Source of the DNA: Bubalus kerabau
Taxonomy: Eukaryota; Chordata; Mammalia; Artiodactyla; Bovidae
DNA: 64,000 nt
Assembly (NCBI RefSeq): GCF_029407905.1
Contig: NC_073643.1
Span: 30,532,001 to 30,596,000 of the forward strand
Direction of reading: 5' to 3'
This document shows positions 35,481 through 47,830 of the stretch, piece after piece. Both the position numbers and the translations under genes were made by a program. The stretch's first letter is position 1. Each line of letters opens with the position of its first letter. A model generated the notes under the pieces. The model did not search any database and was not told where the DNA came from. It saw only the letters and a program-made list of their open reading frames with translations.

Positions 35481-38400
35481 GTGGGTAGCTATTAATTAAC
35501 AGACAGTGTGACAGGCATTTTGAAAGAACCCAAACTAGCTTGGGTGGAGGAGGGTGGGGTTGGGCAGTTAGTTGGCAGCCAGTTCCTAAGGAAGCATGGC
35601 CCATGTTGAGACTTGATGGAAAATTAGGTTTGGGTTGAGGTTTGTGCTTTCTAGGCAAAGGGAACATTTATAAAGTATATATTTGCTTTGTGCTGATTTC
35701 ATTTGTGGCTATACAGATAACGTGTAATTTTAATAACACATATGTAATTTAATAACTGAGAAGCTTTCATAAAGTTAAACTAACTCATGTTTGTGTTGTT
35801 AGGGACTTTATGCTACTTTCTAACATGGCCTGATATTGAAGCAAATTCCCACACTTTGATTCTCTTCATTTTGATCACTTTGATATAGTTCTTCTGTCAT
35901 CCCTTTTTATGGTCCAGTGATCTCTGAAAATTAATGTTAAAGATAACTCATAAATTATCCCTCCTCATAATATGGTATCATCAAAATCCCAGAATTCTAG
36001 CCAGGCATCTACTAAGTTACCCATTTTAAGATGATAGCCATGTTGGGTTTTATTTTGAGATGCTCTTACAAATGAAGGCCAACCAGTGCTTTCCTTCAGA
36101 TGTTTTGAATCACCATTTCTTTCTCCTTTACTCTTTTTGACTTCTTGCTATGTATGGTTCAAAACATTAAAGGACAGAACTATACCCAGAAAACCACAGT
36201 CATATCATAGCTATAATGTACCAAGAGTTGAAAAGAAATTCTGCTCTTACTGTATAGAGTTAGCAATTTATATTATTTTTTCTATGCTGGCTTTTAGCCA
36301 GTAAACATATCCACTATTCTTCTAATCTCCTAGAGATGGGAGCCATTTCTTAAGAGCCTTCAACCATGAGCTGGCCTGTCACTGAATGATTATGGTCAAA
36401 CCTGGTCAGCTAATAGGAGGATCTCAGATAGCCAATGGATTCTAATTTAGAACAGTTCAATCTTTTCTCTGGTTTAAGATGTATTAACCTGAGATGCCAC
36501 ATCTGCCCAGAACAGGAAAGCATATTGTTCTTAGTTTACATTCCCATTAAAGGAACGCTGGAGAATGCATAGCCAGAGACTGTGTTAAATACTGTTTACT
36601 GCCCACCTGATTGTTACTATCATGCGTTTGTTGGTGGTGGTGTTGTGTTTCTCTGTTGTCATTAGATAGTCATTTTCCCAGAAGTGAAACGTGCATGGAA
36701 CTTGTCCATTTATGTGCCATATTTCTAGTTTGGAAGTCCCTTCACTGGTTTAAAACTCTTAGAGAAATCTTGGTGTCAAAAGTCTTTCCTCCATGGACAG
36801 AGTTGGCTTCACTGAGGACCAGGTGAGCATAGAGAATCCTTAATCCTTCAGAGAGGTCTGTTAGTGTATCACTGCAGTGAAATTAGTTACTGTGGTTACT
36901 ATGCAAGGTACCTGCTTTTTTGTGCTCCGGGCCAGGCAGTGAACTGGCGGAAAATGGTCACTCATCTGCAGTGCCTTAGAGCAGAAATGATTCTTTTGGA
37001 TTTAGGTCTGAACAATTTTTTAGGCCCATATGTTGTGTAACTAGCCCACAGCTAGCTACAACCCCACAGGAGGCAGGTGCATTGAGTCCCCTCTAGCCAG
37101 TGGTCGTGCGACTGTCTGAAGATGGACCAGCTCTTTCCTTTGCTCATAGCTCTTGGATAAGTGCTTGGCAACTTGAGAGAAAGAGCAGTCAGTGTAAGAG
37201 ATGTAAAAAAGAGAAGAAAAAAAAGTGCATGCTTCCCAAGCTTCTTGGCTATGATGCTGCAGACACCTATGGTGATTTAGTAGGAATACACGGGATCAAA
37301 TATGTCCTTGGAGTAACAGTATACATTGTTGGGGGCAGGATGGTTTTAATGTACTTCTGGTTCTAGAGTGTCAGCTGCCAGTAGCCTAGTTGTCTTTTAG
37401 CTTATTTGTCACATAGCACACTGCAAAAATAGTTTGAATAAGACTTACAATGAAAACATAAACTTTGAAAGAATGCCTAAAACTGCCTCACATGTGATTT
37501 TCTAGAATCACCTGATCCAAATGTTGCTTGTCTATTGTTCAAAAATACAAGGTGAAGAAGATTGAAATAGGAATTTAAAAATTTTAACATTCTTTGTCAG
37601 TATTTCAAGGGTTAGCTATGTAGTCAGGAAAATCTGAATTTTGGTAAATTACTAAATGTTTATTGTGGAGAATTTTGAAAATAGGGGAAAGTTATTTCTG
37701 TGTCCATGGAGATGCCATGATAGCCTTGAGCAGTGGGAGAAGTTCAAGTTGTCAGGGCTGTCCCTCAGTGGGTTCTGCTTCTAGAGAATATCCAGGGCAT
37801 CTATTGCCATTAAGAACACTGCTGCATCTAAAATAGCTAATAATCTTAAGCTGTAAAAAAACCTCAAACTTACAAGATCAGTGAAGTTGCATCCATATAT
37901 GAGGTACATCGAAATATGAGGTAGTTTTTGAATGTCCTGGTAATGCCTAATGTGATTGGCCTGTGAATCTCTGTAGAATTTGCCCTTACTGCAGTAAGAT
38001 TATACATAGTTATGAACTATACAGTTAAAGTAAGCATGAACTATATTTTTAAAAAAAAGAAAATAGGGGAAAGTTTAAAGAAAAATAAACAACTGTAATC
38101 CCATGTGTGAAACGATGCCCGACACACATCAGACTCCCACATATTTGTTCAGTGACTATAGAAATATGAGTGTGTTCATGCTTAAGATTTTTTTCCATGT
38201 GTATTTGTCTTTTTTTAAAAAAAAAAAAAAGAAAGAAAATAGAGATTGGAGCATAAGTACAGTGTAACTTCACTTTAAATTTTAAAAGTTGATTTCTTTG
38301 GTCATTGCTGTTATTATTGTTATTATTTTGTGATAACTGGAAGATTTAAACTTGCCTGTGGCCCCTAGCAAGGGCAACCTCACTTTAGGCATGTCTGTTA

Positions 38401-38549
38401 AATGAAACTAGGAAATTTCTTTTAAAAAATTATTTAATTTGCTTTATTCAGTGATTCATGAATCAGCATCCCATCTAGCAAGTAGAAAAGAGCTCCTATA
38501 ATTTCATTAGGTAATGGTTGCAATGAATTCTCATTAAACATGTGACCTT

Positions 38550-38860
38550 AATTCCGCACTGTTTTTTAGAAAATCTCTGGTGTGTAGGGTCATTTATCAC
38601 TACTGCCCACAGCTGCCTTTAGGTCTTGTCCCCACAGTCCTGCCTGATCACCTTCATATTCCCTTCCTTGTCACAGTCTCACTTCTGCCAAACTCATCTG
38701 TTTACTCCCCCTGTTTCCCTACAAGAACTATCGCTCCATCTAAATGGTCTCTTTCTGTTGTTCCCCTAACCTACCCCATTTTAAATCTCTGCTCCTTTAC
38801 ATGCCACCCTCCAAGCTGGCATACCTACCCCTTTTCTTCAATCACTGAATTATTTGCTAT
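38550..38860 (+). repeat. possible L2 remnant
   Basis: Pyrimidine-rich sequence with blocks such as ctgcctttaggtcttgtccc and gctcctttacatgccaccct, similar in style to L2 3' regions. Low certainty. Confidence 0.3.
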
Positions 38861-38874
38861 GAGAAAGAAGAAAG

Positions 38875-39066
38875 TGTTAGTTGCTCAGTCGTGTCTGACT
38901 CTGCGATCCCATGAACTGTAGCCCATCAGGCTCCTCTGTCCATGGAATTCTCAGACAAGAATACTGGAGTGGGTTACCATTCCCTTCTCCAGGGGATCGT
39001 CCCATCCCAGGGATTAAACCTGGGTCTCCTGCACTGCAGGCAGATTCTTTACCATCTGAGATGACC
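38875..39066 (-). mobile_element. Bov-tA SINE, minus strand
   Basis: Bov-A complement (tgctcagtcgtgtctgactc) followed by the tRNA-head complement (gggattaaacctgggtctcc, gattctttaccatctgag). Small deletions; no clear flanking duplication. Confidence 0.85.
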
Positions 39067-39789
39067 TAGCTCCAAATCTTATATTTTCTATTAACTCTCT
39101 TGTATTAGTAGGGCATGTCATATTGAGAGGCAGTATTCTGGGGCATCATGCCATAGAGGACCTTATGTAAGCTTCAAGTGAATGTCTTTTTGGTTGACTT
39201 TGAAACTTTTAAGTTAGTAGTTGTCATAAAACTCCATGTCCCCCCTCCCAACCCCCTGAACAAGAGAGAGAGGGAAAGTAAGAACTTGGCATATGCTTGT
39301 CCTGACAGTTTTTTTCTCTGTTGCAATTTAAACTGTTTCTCCAAATTCTCATAGTTTCATTAGTTCTCCCTTGATTTTTTCCTGTTTGAATAACATGGCT
39401 AACTTGGTTTCATCAGTTCTGTGAGTTATGATTGGGTTCCTTCCTCCTGTCTTCAAACTTAGCCTTCAAGGTTACCTGCTTTGTAATTAAAGTAGGTCTG
39501 TGGTGGTGGGGAGATGGAGATCCACACTCATTAGATACAGTTACCCTAGGCCACTTTGATAAGACACAAACACCTTGACTTAACCAAATGTAGTTTTAGG
39601 CCTTCTAAGTATTTATTTCTCTTAACCCATTGAGCAGTGAAGTGTTTATTGACATTCTTTCCCTCTGCATATAAGGAAGCCACATAAATTGTGAACATTT
39701 TTGAAAAAGACATGGTCTCTGTTTTGAATTTAGTACCCCCTTAACTACTGAATAATAAAAATGTGATATAACCAAATGGGCCAAGAACG

Positions 39790-39925
39790 CATGAGTAGCA
39801 GAGCACAGTGGGTAGCTTCTGGAGTCAATAAGATCAGAATTTAGATCCTCCACTCAAGGGCACTGTGAGTATCTTATGGTCCTTGAGCCTCAGTTTCTCT
39901 TTCTTTGAAATGAGCAAGGGAGGTT
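39790..39925 (+). repeat. probable MIR fragment
   Basis: The blocks gcacagtgggtagcttctgg, ccttgagcctcagtttctct and tttgaaatgagcaaggg are in MIR order. Confidence 0.5.
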
Positions 39926-40362
39926 ATGGGAGAATCAACCGTGTTTTCTTTCCACTTCTCTCCTTTGCAGGGTTGGGTCAATAACTGTGATGCCTGGGGA
40001 AGTCAGTCCAGGCTTCCTGAAGGGACCTGAGCTGTGAAGGCAGGCTAGGATTCTACTAGGTGAAATGAAAAAGTAAAGGCCTTCCAGATGTGGGGAACCG
40101 ATCAAGCCACAGACTGGTCCATAGAGCCTTGCAAGCAAGTGCAGGGAAGCACTTGATGAAAACAGCGCATCAAAATGTATGAGAGGGCTTGACAGGAGAG
40201 AGTCTGCAATCTGACGGATGCAGAAGAATTTATAATCTAGGATGAGTGAGGATGGGTTGTTGGGAAGTGGTGGAGAAAGGGTAGCTCTGAGAGGCATTTC
40301 CAGGGGAAAATCATCAGGGCTTGGTGTGTGAGGCTAGGTGATTGGCGAAATTGCAAGGGTTT

Positions 40363-40500
40363 AAGCAGGTGAAGAGTCAGACACAACTGAGCGACTTCAC
40401 TTTCACTTTTCACTTTCATGCATTGGAGAAGGAAATGGCAACCCAGGGTCACAAAAGAGTTGGATATGACTTAGCAACTAAACAACCACAAAGCAGGTGA
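40363..40500 (+). mobile_element. internally deleted Bov-A2 SINE with TSD
   Basis: Only the junction between the two Bov-A monomers and a shortened second monomer remain (about 40373-40490). Perfect flanks aagcaggtga at 40363-40372 and 40491-40500 show it is a real insertion, not a random fragment. Confidence 0.8.
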
Positions 40501-41135
40501 TTACTGTGTCATTCATTCATCATTAAAATACTTAAATAAAAAATCTGCTGCTATGGGGTTCTGTTCTAGATACTGAGGATTAACCACTGAAAAAAATAGA
40601 AGTCCCTGCTCCTTCGAAGCTTAGTTTCTAGGGTTAATTGTGCTAAAAATTTAGTGGCTGCAATTTTGGCATCTTGAGGTGTTACTAGGCAGCTCATGAT
40701 GCTCTTATCATGTCTAAAAGTCAGTTGGGAAATGTCAGTGAAAGCACATCCAGTGTCTTCACGAAATGAATAGACAGTATTTTCATGTTTTAGAACTATA
40801 AAGATAAGAATAAAGCAGTTAAACTGAAAATGCTGTATTTCACAGATCAAAGTAAGTGCTACTACTGTAGATTTAGTAATTTGCCTTATAGTTGATAAAT
40901 TTCAGGGACTATCTTGAAGTTTGGAACACCTAGAGAGTTGTTGTTGAATTGTGAAAGGTTCCTTTTGTAGGTTTGGGTTTGGGTTAAAATTAGGTTCATT
41001 TAACAAACAGGATTTAGAAAAGGCAGAGGAACTAGAGATCAAATTGCCAACATCCGCTGGATCATCGAAAAAGCAAGAGAGTTCCAGAAAAACATCTACT
41101 TCTGCTTTATTGACTATGCTAAAGCCTTTGACTGT

Positions 41136-41468
41136 GTGGATCACAACAAACTGTGGAAAATTCTGAAAGAGATAGGAATACCAGACCGCCTGACCTGCCT
41201 CCTGAGAAATCTGTATGCAGGTCAAGAAGTGACAGTGAGAACCAGACATGGACCAACAGACTGGTTCCAAATAAGAAAAGGAGTACATCAAGACTGTATA
41301 TTGTCACCCTGCTTATTTAACTTATATGCAGAGTACATCATGAGAAATGCTGGACTGGATGAAGCGCAAGCTGGAATCAAGATTTCTGGGAGAAATATCA
41401 ATAACCTCAGCTATGCAGATGACATCACCCTGATGGCAGAAAGCAAAGAAGAACTAAAGAGCCTCTGA
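41136..41468 (+). pseudogene. BovB reverse-transcriptase fragment, disrupted
   Basis: The 110-codon frame begins HNKLWKILKEIGIPD and ends YADDITLMAESKEELKSL. The catalytic YADD motif is intact, but the upstream QGC motif reads QDC (VHQDCILSPC), a Gly-to-Asp change in a normally invariant position. A one-base loss before the final stop ends the frame early. This is retroelement debris, not a host gene. Confidence 0.85.
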
Positions 41469-41895
41469 TGAAAGTGAAAGAGGAGAGTGAAAAAGTTGGC
41501 TTAAAACTCAACATTCAGAAAGCTATGATCATGGCATTGGGTCCCATCACTTCATGGCAAATAGATGGGGAAACAGTGGAAACAGTGACAGACTTTTATT
41601 TTGGGGGGCTCCAAAATCACTGCAGATGGTAGCTGCAGCCATGAAATTAAAAGACGCTTGCTCCTTGGAAGAAAAGTTATGACCAACCTAGACAGCATAT
41701 TAAAAAGCAGAGACATTACTTTGTCCACACAGGTCCGTCTAGTCAAAGCTGTGGTTTTTCCATTAGTCATATATGGATGTGAGAGTTGGACTATAAAGAA
41801 AGCTGAGCACTGAAAAATTGATGCTTTTGAACTGTGGTGTTGGAGAAGACTGTTGAGAGTCCCTTGGACATCAAGGAGATCCAACCAGTCCATCC

Positions 41896-42188
41896 TAAAG
41901 GAGATCTGCTGCTGTTAAGTCGCTTCAGTTGTGTCTGACTCTGTGTGACCCCACAGACGGCAGCCCAATGGGCTCCCCCATCCCTGGGATTCTCCAGGCA
42001 AGAACACTGGAGTGGGTTGCCATTTTCTTCTCCAGTGCATGAAAATGAAAAGTGAAAGTGAAGTCGCTCAGTCGTGTCCGACTCTTCGCGACCCTGTGGA
42101 CTGCAGCCTACCAGGCTCCTCCGTCCATGGGATTTTCCAGGCAAGAGTACTGGAGTGGGGTGCCATTGCCTTCTCCGTAAAGGAGATC
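41896..42188 (-). mobile_element. Bov-A2 SINE nested in BovB, minus strand
   Basis: Two Bov-A units in reverse complement inside the BovB 3' region. The duplicated BovB sequence taaaggagatc lies at 41896-41906 and 42178-42188. Confidence 0.92.
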
Positions 42189-43091
42189 AGTCCTGAATAT
42201 TCATTGCAAGGACGAATGTTGAAGCTGAAACTCTAATACTTTGGCCACCTGTTGCGAAGAACTGACTCATTGGAAAAGACCCTGATGCTGGGAAAGATTG
42301 AAGGCGAGAGGAGAAGGGGATGACAGAGGATGAGATGGTTGGATAGCATCACCGACTCAATGGACATGAGTTTGAGTAAACTCCTGGAGTTGATGATGGC
42401 CAGGGAGGCCTGGCGTGCTGCAGTCCATGGGGTCACAAAGAGTTGGACATGACTGAGCGACTGAACTGAACAGAACTGAACAAACAGGAAGAAGTAATTA
42501 AGTTGGACAAGACTTTGATACTTGATACCTTTTTTCCAAGTGATTTTGTCAGTTTGTTTTTGAAGTAGAGTTATGATATTTTATATTTTTCAGTCTGAGT
42601 TTTCTTCAGTTCTTTAAGGTGGAAAAATTTATGTTTGTTCTAGGTAATTCCTTGACAAAAAATATTGGTTTAAGAAATAGAGACATTTGAAAATATAATT
42701 TTCCATGATATTTTGAAAGCTTGAATTAGAGAAACATTATCTAATTAAAGCTATGATACATTTAAATATTCATTTACTTATGATAACTTCTCTCCTTGTT
42801 ATTTAATGTACCTTGTCATATCTTATGGTGTTTTTATGGTAACCATAGTTAATCAACTATAACAATAGAGTATAAAGATTTTTCTATAATTCTTCAGGAA
42901 AGAAATAAAGAGATTTGGACTTAATGATACTGATATGATATCCTGCAAAAAAATAATATTAAAAATATTAAAAAATGATTAAAACTCTGAGCTGCTATGC
43001 ATATGTTACTCCTCTGTATGTGAATTTCTCAGTTAAAAAAATCAGATTTTTTTTTCTTGAGGATAATTTTACTTTTTTCAATTTCCTTTAG

Positions 43092-43212
43092 GGAAAAGTG
43101 CAGTTTTAAAGTGTCTACTGGACATTCACAAAATTTTTCAGGAAAATGACCCAGCTTATATTCTAAATGATCTCTACATCTCAGACTACTGTGTGTGGAT
43201 TCAGAAAGCCAA
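43092..43212 (+). CDS. SHQ1: SHQ1 internal coding exon (sixth and last in window)
   Basis: After the split Gly the exon reads [20 protein letters not shown] and then [19 protein letters not shown], leaving phase 2 with AA. It is 121 nt long; the acceptor is tttcctttag and the donor gtaagt. These are the last helices of the Shq1-specific domain. The next exon should begin with G and lead into the Lys-rich and then acidic Ser/Glu C-terminal tail. I did not find such an exon before position 64000, so the remaining exons are probably outside the window. Confidence 0.94.
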
Positions 43213-43702
43213 GTAAGTTTTGAGTTATGTATGCTACATGCTCCCATTTCTGGAACACTGAAGAAAGTGAAATAACCTGGAGGATTAGTTTTAATGAGGG
43301 AGAAACCTCTACACCTACCAAATACTTGAGAAGTACTGGATCAACATGGTGTACTTGGTGAAGTTGCTTAGGGAGGAGGTGCAGATGACAGAAAGGTGAA
43401 GTTTTCTAGAAAAAATTAGCAATAGCTTGGAAAATAAATGTTAAACAGTTGTGATTATTCATTGTTAAGCTATTGACTGTTCCCCATGAAATCACAAGAC
43501 TGTTCTATCTGAACCTGTATCTGTAGTTTATTTATAGGGGAGTGTGAATGTGAGTGTGTGTGCTAGCAAATGTGTAACATGACAGGATAGAGACCTAATC
43601 AGATCTAATCAAAATAACTGTGCCCTCTTTGGGTAATCACTGGCAAATGGAATCCTTTATCAGAGTATAAGAACAACTTTCAGAGCCTAATTAAATGTAT
43701 CT

Positions 43703-43974
43703 AAGGGTCTGAACGGAGAAGGCAATGGCACCGCACTCCAGTACTCTTGCCTGGAAAATCCCATGGACAGAGGAGCCTGGTAGGCTGCAGTCCATGGGGT
43801 CGCGAAGAGTCGGACACGACTGAGCGACTTCACTTTGACTTTTCACTTTCGTGCATTGGAGGAGGAAATGGCAACCCACTCCAGTGTTCTTGCCTGGAGA
43901 ATCCCATGGACAGAGGAGCCTGGTAGGCTGCCGTCTATGGGGTCGCACAGAGTTGGACACGACTGAAGCGACTT

Positions 43975-44006
<32 letters not shown>

Positions 44007-44011
44007 GAACG
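43703..44011 (+). mobile_element. Bov-A2 SINE, plus strand, 13-bp perfect TSD and long (GCA)n tail
   Basis: Two well-preserved Bov-A units and an extended GCA tail near 43976-43998. Flanks aagggtctgaacg at 43703-43715 and 43999-44011 are identical, suggesting a relatively recent insertion. Confidence 0.93.
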
Positions 44012-47000
44012 CTAAGAAATGAGCTCCTTGAACTTGGTATGTGAAAAAAAATTTTTAATTGTTTACCATTGTCTCATTCAAGGAGGCTTATCAAGTTTAA
44101 AAATACAATGAATTTTCATTTTGTTAAGAATGTTCTATAGACCTGATTCTTATCAGACATGCCTAAAATATCCATCTTAGTAGCAGGAGACTGTTATTTG
44201 AGAACATACAAAAAGAGCCTTTGATTGGAATAATTCTTAGGTGCTATAGAAAATGATGGCATAATATCATTTGTGATTTAGAAGATAAATGATAATATTT
44301 TTACTATTACTGTGAATGGTAAATGAATGCATTAGGATGGCTTTTAATGCCTGTTTTGAACAAGCCATTATACAGAATTTATTTTTGATTTCTGTTCACG
44401 GGGAAGCAATTATATTGCAGAGTGAAGTAAGAAAAAAACTTGAGGCTATACCTGTTGTAAGCAAAATGCTTAGGGACTGCTCAAGATAATGCCTAATAGC
44501 ATACAGCAGGTGGTGTCAGCATTCGAAGTAGAAATCTAGATTTCACCAGATGGAAAATTGCATCTTTAACCCCTGAGGTCATAATGGTATGTCATCACTT
44601 CATTTGATCCTTCTGCTAATTGAGCTTATCAAATACCCTGCTGCCATTTCCCGTTGTTTTCATAATAAAATTAAATTGAAAAGTCTATTTGTGAGGGTTT
44701 AGGTTTTCTTTTTTCTTCCAGGGTGAGGATTTTATAAGCATGTAATGAGCATTGAAGTTTATGCTAGGATCCCATTTCTTAGAGTGCCTCCTTGCTCTGT
44801 TTGTGGCATTCTTTATTGACTAGAGAGATCTTATTTCATTGACGTAGAAGAGTGTAATGCCCTCAAGTTGATGTGGGGATTAATAGGACTTTCTTTCACT
44901 TTAAAAGTTTTCCCTTTGTTTTAAGTTGCAGGAAATCAAATAACATTCTTAGGCTACTTGTCATTGTTGTGGTGACAGTAATTTTTAAAAAGATGTTAAT
45001 GTATAGGGAGCAGAATAGAAGAGAGAAACAACAGGAATGCTTCAAGTTGCTTTGGAAAAGAAATTTTCAACTTTATCATTTGACTGTAATGTCCCTTTCT
45101 CTAAGTAGGTTGTGTTGTTTTCACTTTGTGTGTTATGTTTTAACTATTTTCCCCTCCCCCTTCAAGTAAGAGAACTGAATTTTAAATTTTCTAATTTCAT
45201 TCTTGATTTTTCAAACACAGAATAGTTGAGCTTTCTAGTATCATCTTAATTGTGAACTTTGAATTAATAATACTATGGTGAATGTCCATAATTTTCATAA
45301 CTAATTTCTTCCTTTCTTTCACTTTCTATCTCATTTCTTTTCCAAACAATTTATTAGTGAAATCTACTGCCTTATTTTTATGTATTAAAATAGTTCTGCA
45401 TTTTCCTTAGTCTCTAGTTGATGCTTTTTATTTTTAATAATGACTGTATAAAATTTTATTTGAAATACCAGACAGGTGCTACATTCTGACTAGCATTCCG
45501 TTTTTACAGTCAGACATTTACTTTGGCAAAAACTTACTGGAATATGGGCCGCAAAGTCATTCTTATGGTGAATTAATGAAGTTAGGACAACAGTTACCAT
45601 GAGGTTTTGCTTTAGTGCTTCATAGTTTTCCTTGTAACATTTGTGTCCTGTAGAGCACATTTGCAGGTCTTAAAAACTGAAGCTCGTGTATTTTTATTTC
45701 GAGTTATAGACTCTGCACATTACCTTTCTAAAAAGAAATGCTTCATGCTATCCTTCATCGTAAGCTGCATTGGAAGTTTCAAGTGTGGTGGCTCCTACAG
45801 CAAACACACCCTGGGTAGCAGCATGCAGAGGTGGTTTGCTTGAAGTCATATATCTTATAAGAGATATGTCTGTGATAATCTCAGGTCTTCTGGCTCCAGG
45901 TTGCATGTTTTCCCAGATATGCCACCTAGACAAGCAGTTGTCTCTGTCCATGATATGGGGTGGGGTAGAGAGTGAAGAGGGGACCCTTTCCTGTAGAGGG
46001 CTTTTCCTTTAGGAAGAGGGATCAAGGATTTAATCCTGTCTTCCTCAGGGATGTTCCCATAGCACTTGGTTTAGAGATCACTTGGGCACACACTGTGTCT
46101 GCCTCTCATTGTAGTAATTTAGGTGCATATCTCTTTCTTCCTCTAAAAATTTAAAATCCATGTGAATAAGCACCTATCTGTGCCCATTACAGTCCCTTGT
46201 GAGCACAGTAAATTTCAGTTGAATTGAATGGTACCTCATAGAGCCAGTTGAAGGAACACATCTTTTTTTTTTCCCCCTCAACTGAACTGTAAATCAGCTC
46301 TAACCTATTTTTATTGAAATTCTTAGCTACATTTTAGCTATATAAGATTTCGCCTTTCCCCTGATTTCCTTCTGGTGGGCTGTGCTCACCAGTAGCTCTG
46401 GTAGTTCTGACCTACTGAAAGTTTAGCATTTTACACTCTTTAGTATAAGCTGGAGTGGAAAAGCTTACACTGTAAAATATGTTCCAGCCCTGCCTCTCAT
46501 TGACAATAAGACTTTAGCAAGTCACTCCATTACTTCATCTAATGCATTCAGTGTTAGTATTTTAATGCATGGTGTATTTTAATGCATGGTGTATTTTAAA
46601 ATGACACAGGATAAAATATGATGTTGTTTTTCTATGTCAGAGATTTTGGATTTTTTTTTTTTAAGTAATTAAAATCTAAAGTCCCAGCTAACGTCACTGT
46701 AAGTCAGAGCTTGTCCGTGAAGATTCTATATCTTCGTTTTCTCTGGTATAGTTTTTTAAGGTAGGTAGTTATAGGGGAGAAAAGAAATTATATGTCTTTG
46801 AAACACTGAACCTTTTTACATTGAACTGATAAATGGTTTACTCTCATTAATATTCTTTGTGCGTTTGTTTTTTTCACTGCTTTTTTGCATTGTTCCCACC
46901 CACCATGAAATGAAATCTTATTTTGCAGCCCTTTGGACACTAATGTGCAAAGTTTGTAGAGGTAAACAGCTCCATTGCTAGAAAATTTTATTTGATAAAT

Positions 47001-47080
47001 CCTGGACCTCAGATTCTGTAATAGAGCATGTTCTGCTCTACGGCAGCTCTTAGCACACCTGGCGGTTGCTGCCCACCTTT

Positions 47081-47232
47081 CATTGGTCAGCTTCCACAGT
47101 GGGCCCCTCCCCCAAGCGAATGACTGTCCAACAGCGACGGTTAGTGGTCCTGCTCAGCCATTGGTCAGTTTTGCATTGGGCCCCTCCCACAATGAATAAT
47201 TGTCAAAGAGCAACCGTTAGTGAGCCATTCAG
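47081..47232 (+). promoter_or_regulatory. tandem CCAAT/GC-box/Myb-like module, candidate promoter or LTR enhancer
   Basis: Two tandem units (47081-47157 and 47158-47232) each carry, in the same order, an inverted CCAAT box (attggtcag), a GC/CACCC box (gggcccctccc), an aatgaNtaNttgtc-type spacer and a Myb-like motif (acggttag / accgttag). CpGs are retained here, unlike in the surrounding intron. No TATA box is seen. About 30 bp further on, a good splice-donor match (gagtgag|gtaagagg) occurs near 47273. This could be an internal or lncRNA promoter, or the U3 of an endogenous retroviral LTR. No transcript evidence is available here. Confidence 0.4.
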
Positions 47233-47830
47233 CCAACCGTCAGCGGAGCTGTGGTCCTGAGGTGGAGAGTGAGGTAAGAGGTGGATCCCGGCTTTCTCCC
47301 GGTGCCCTCGAGCTCACCTGGCTTTGGGCCAGCGCGTGAGCTGGGTGGTCCAGGAAACAGGCTGGGGGCTGTGTCCTGTAGGGCTCCAGAGCCCTCGCCA
47401 AGGCAGCCCACTGGCTGGGCCCGCTTTGAGGTGGGGTGAATCTCTTCTGTATCCCTGCCTCTGTGACCTGAAGGCCGCAGCCGTCTGCCTGGCATGCGCT
47501 CTGCTCGCCCTGCCCCCGCCATTACAACTTCCTGAGGAACTTGAGGGTCAGTTGGGTCTTAGGCGCCTGGCTCCCTCCATGATGACAGCAGGGCAGGGTC
47601 TGGGGACCGGACCCTGAGGGAGCTGCCAGCTGAGACCTGCTTCCTCAGCCAGGACCTGGGCGCTGGCGGGAGGACCCAGGCCGAGTGGTATGTGAAGGTT
47701 TTGGGGCAGAGTACCTGGCCCTGCGGGAACCCCTCCTCTCAAGCCAGGACCTGGACCTCAGAGGGTGAAAGCTATGCCCTGGGACCTTGCTCTTTCTTGT
47801 CAGAACAGAGAATAACATTTGTTTATTGTA
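47233..47830. other. GC-rich island downstream of the CCAAT modules
   Basis: About 600 bp of GC-rich sequence holds an open frame in each direction (47324-47617 plus, 97 codons; 47522-47229 minus, 97 codons). Neither resembles a protein I know. Open frames are expected by chance in GC-rich DNA, so I do not call a gene. Confidence 0.5.

Larger units (their letters stand above)
41002..42489 (+). mobile_element. BovB LINE, 5'-truncated, plus strand, host of a nested Bov-A2
   Basis: The BovB body runs from about 41011 (ggatttagaaaaggcagagg) to 42480. It covers part of the RT domain and the 3' end and is interrupted at 41907-42177 by a Bov-A2. The perfect 11-bp flank aacaaacagga occurs at 41002-41012 and 42479-42489. 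The tail reads ctgaactgaacagaactgaa. Confidence 0.92.
24977..43091 (+). other. SHQ1: SHQ1 intron of 18.1 kb
   Basis: The repeats in this intron are listed separately. Stretches where I see only AT-rich intronic sequence include 25480-26200, 26700-28860, 29030-29860, 31050-31830, 32740-33340, 34030-35310, 35500-38550, 39070-39790, 40500-41000 and 42490-43090. A possible cryptic exon lies at 32222-32256. A 22-A run occurs at 34383-34404, with smaller A/T runs at 34689-34703 and 38215-38231. Confidence 0.75.

Noticed and set aside
45643..46154. Overlapping short frames at 45.6-46.2 kb as a gene or pseudogene
   Set aside because: Frames are short, on both strands, and show no protein family or splice pattern I recognise.
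47324..47617. 97-codon frames on both strands in the GC-rich island
   Set aside because: Long frames arise by chance in GC-rich DNA; no family resemblance, no start context or transcript support.
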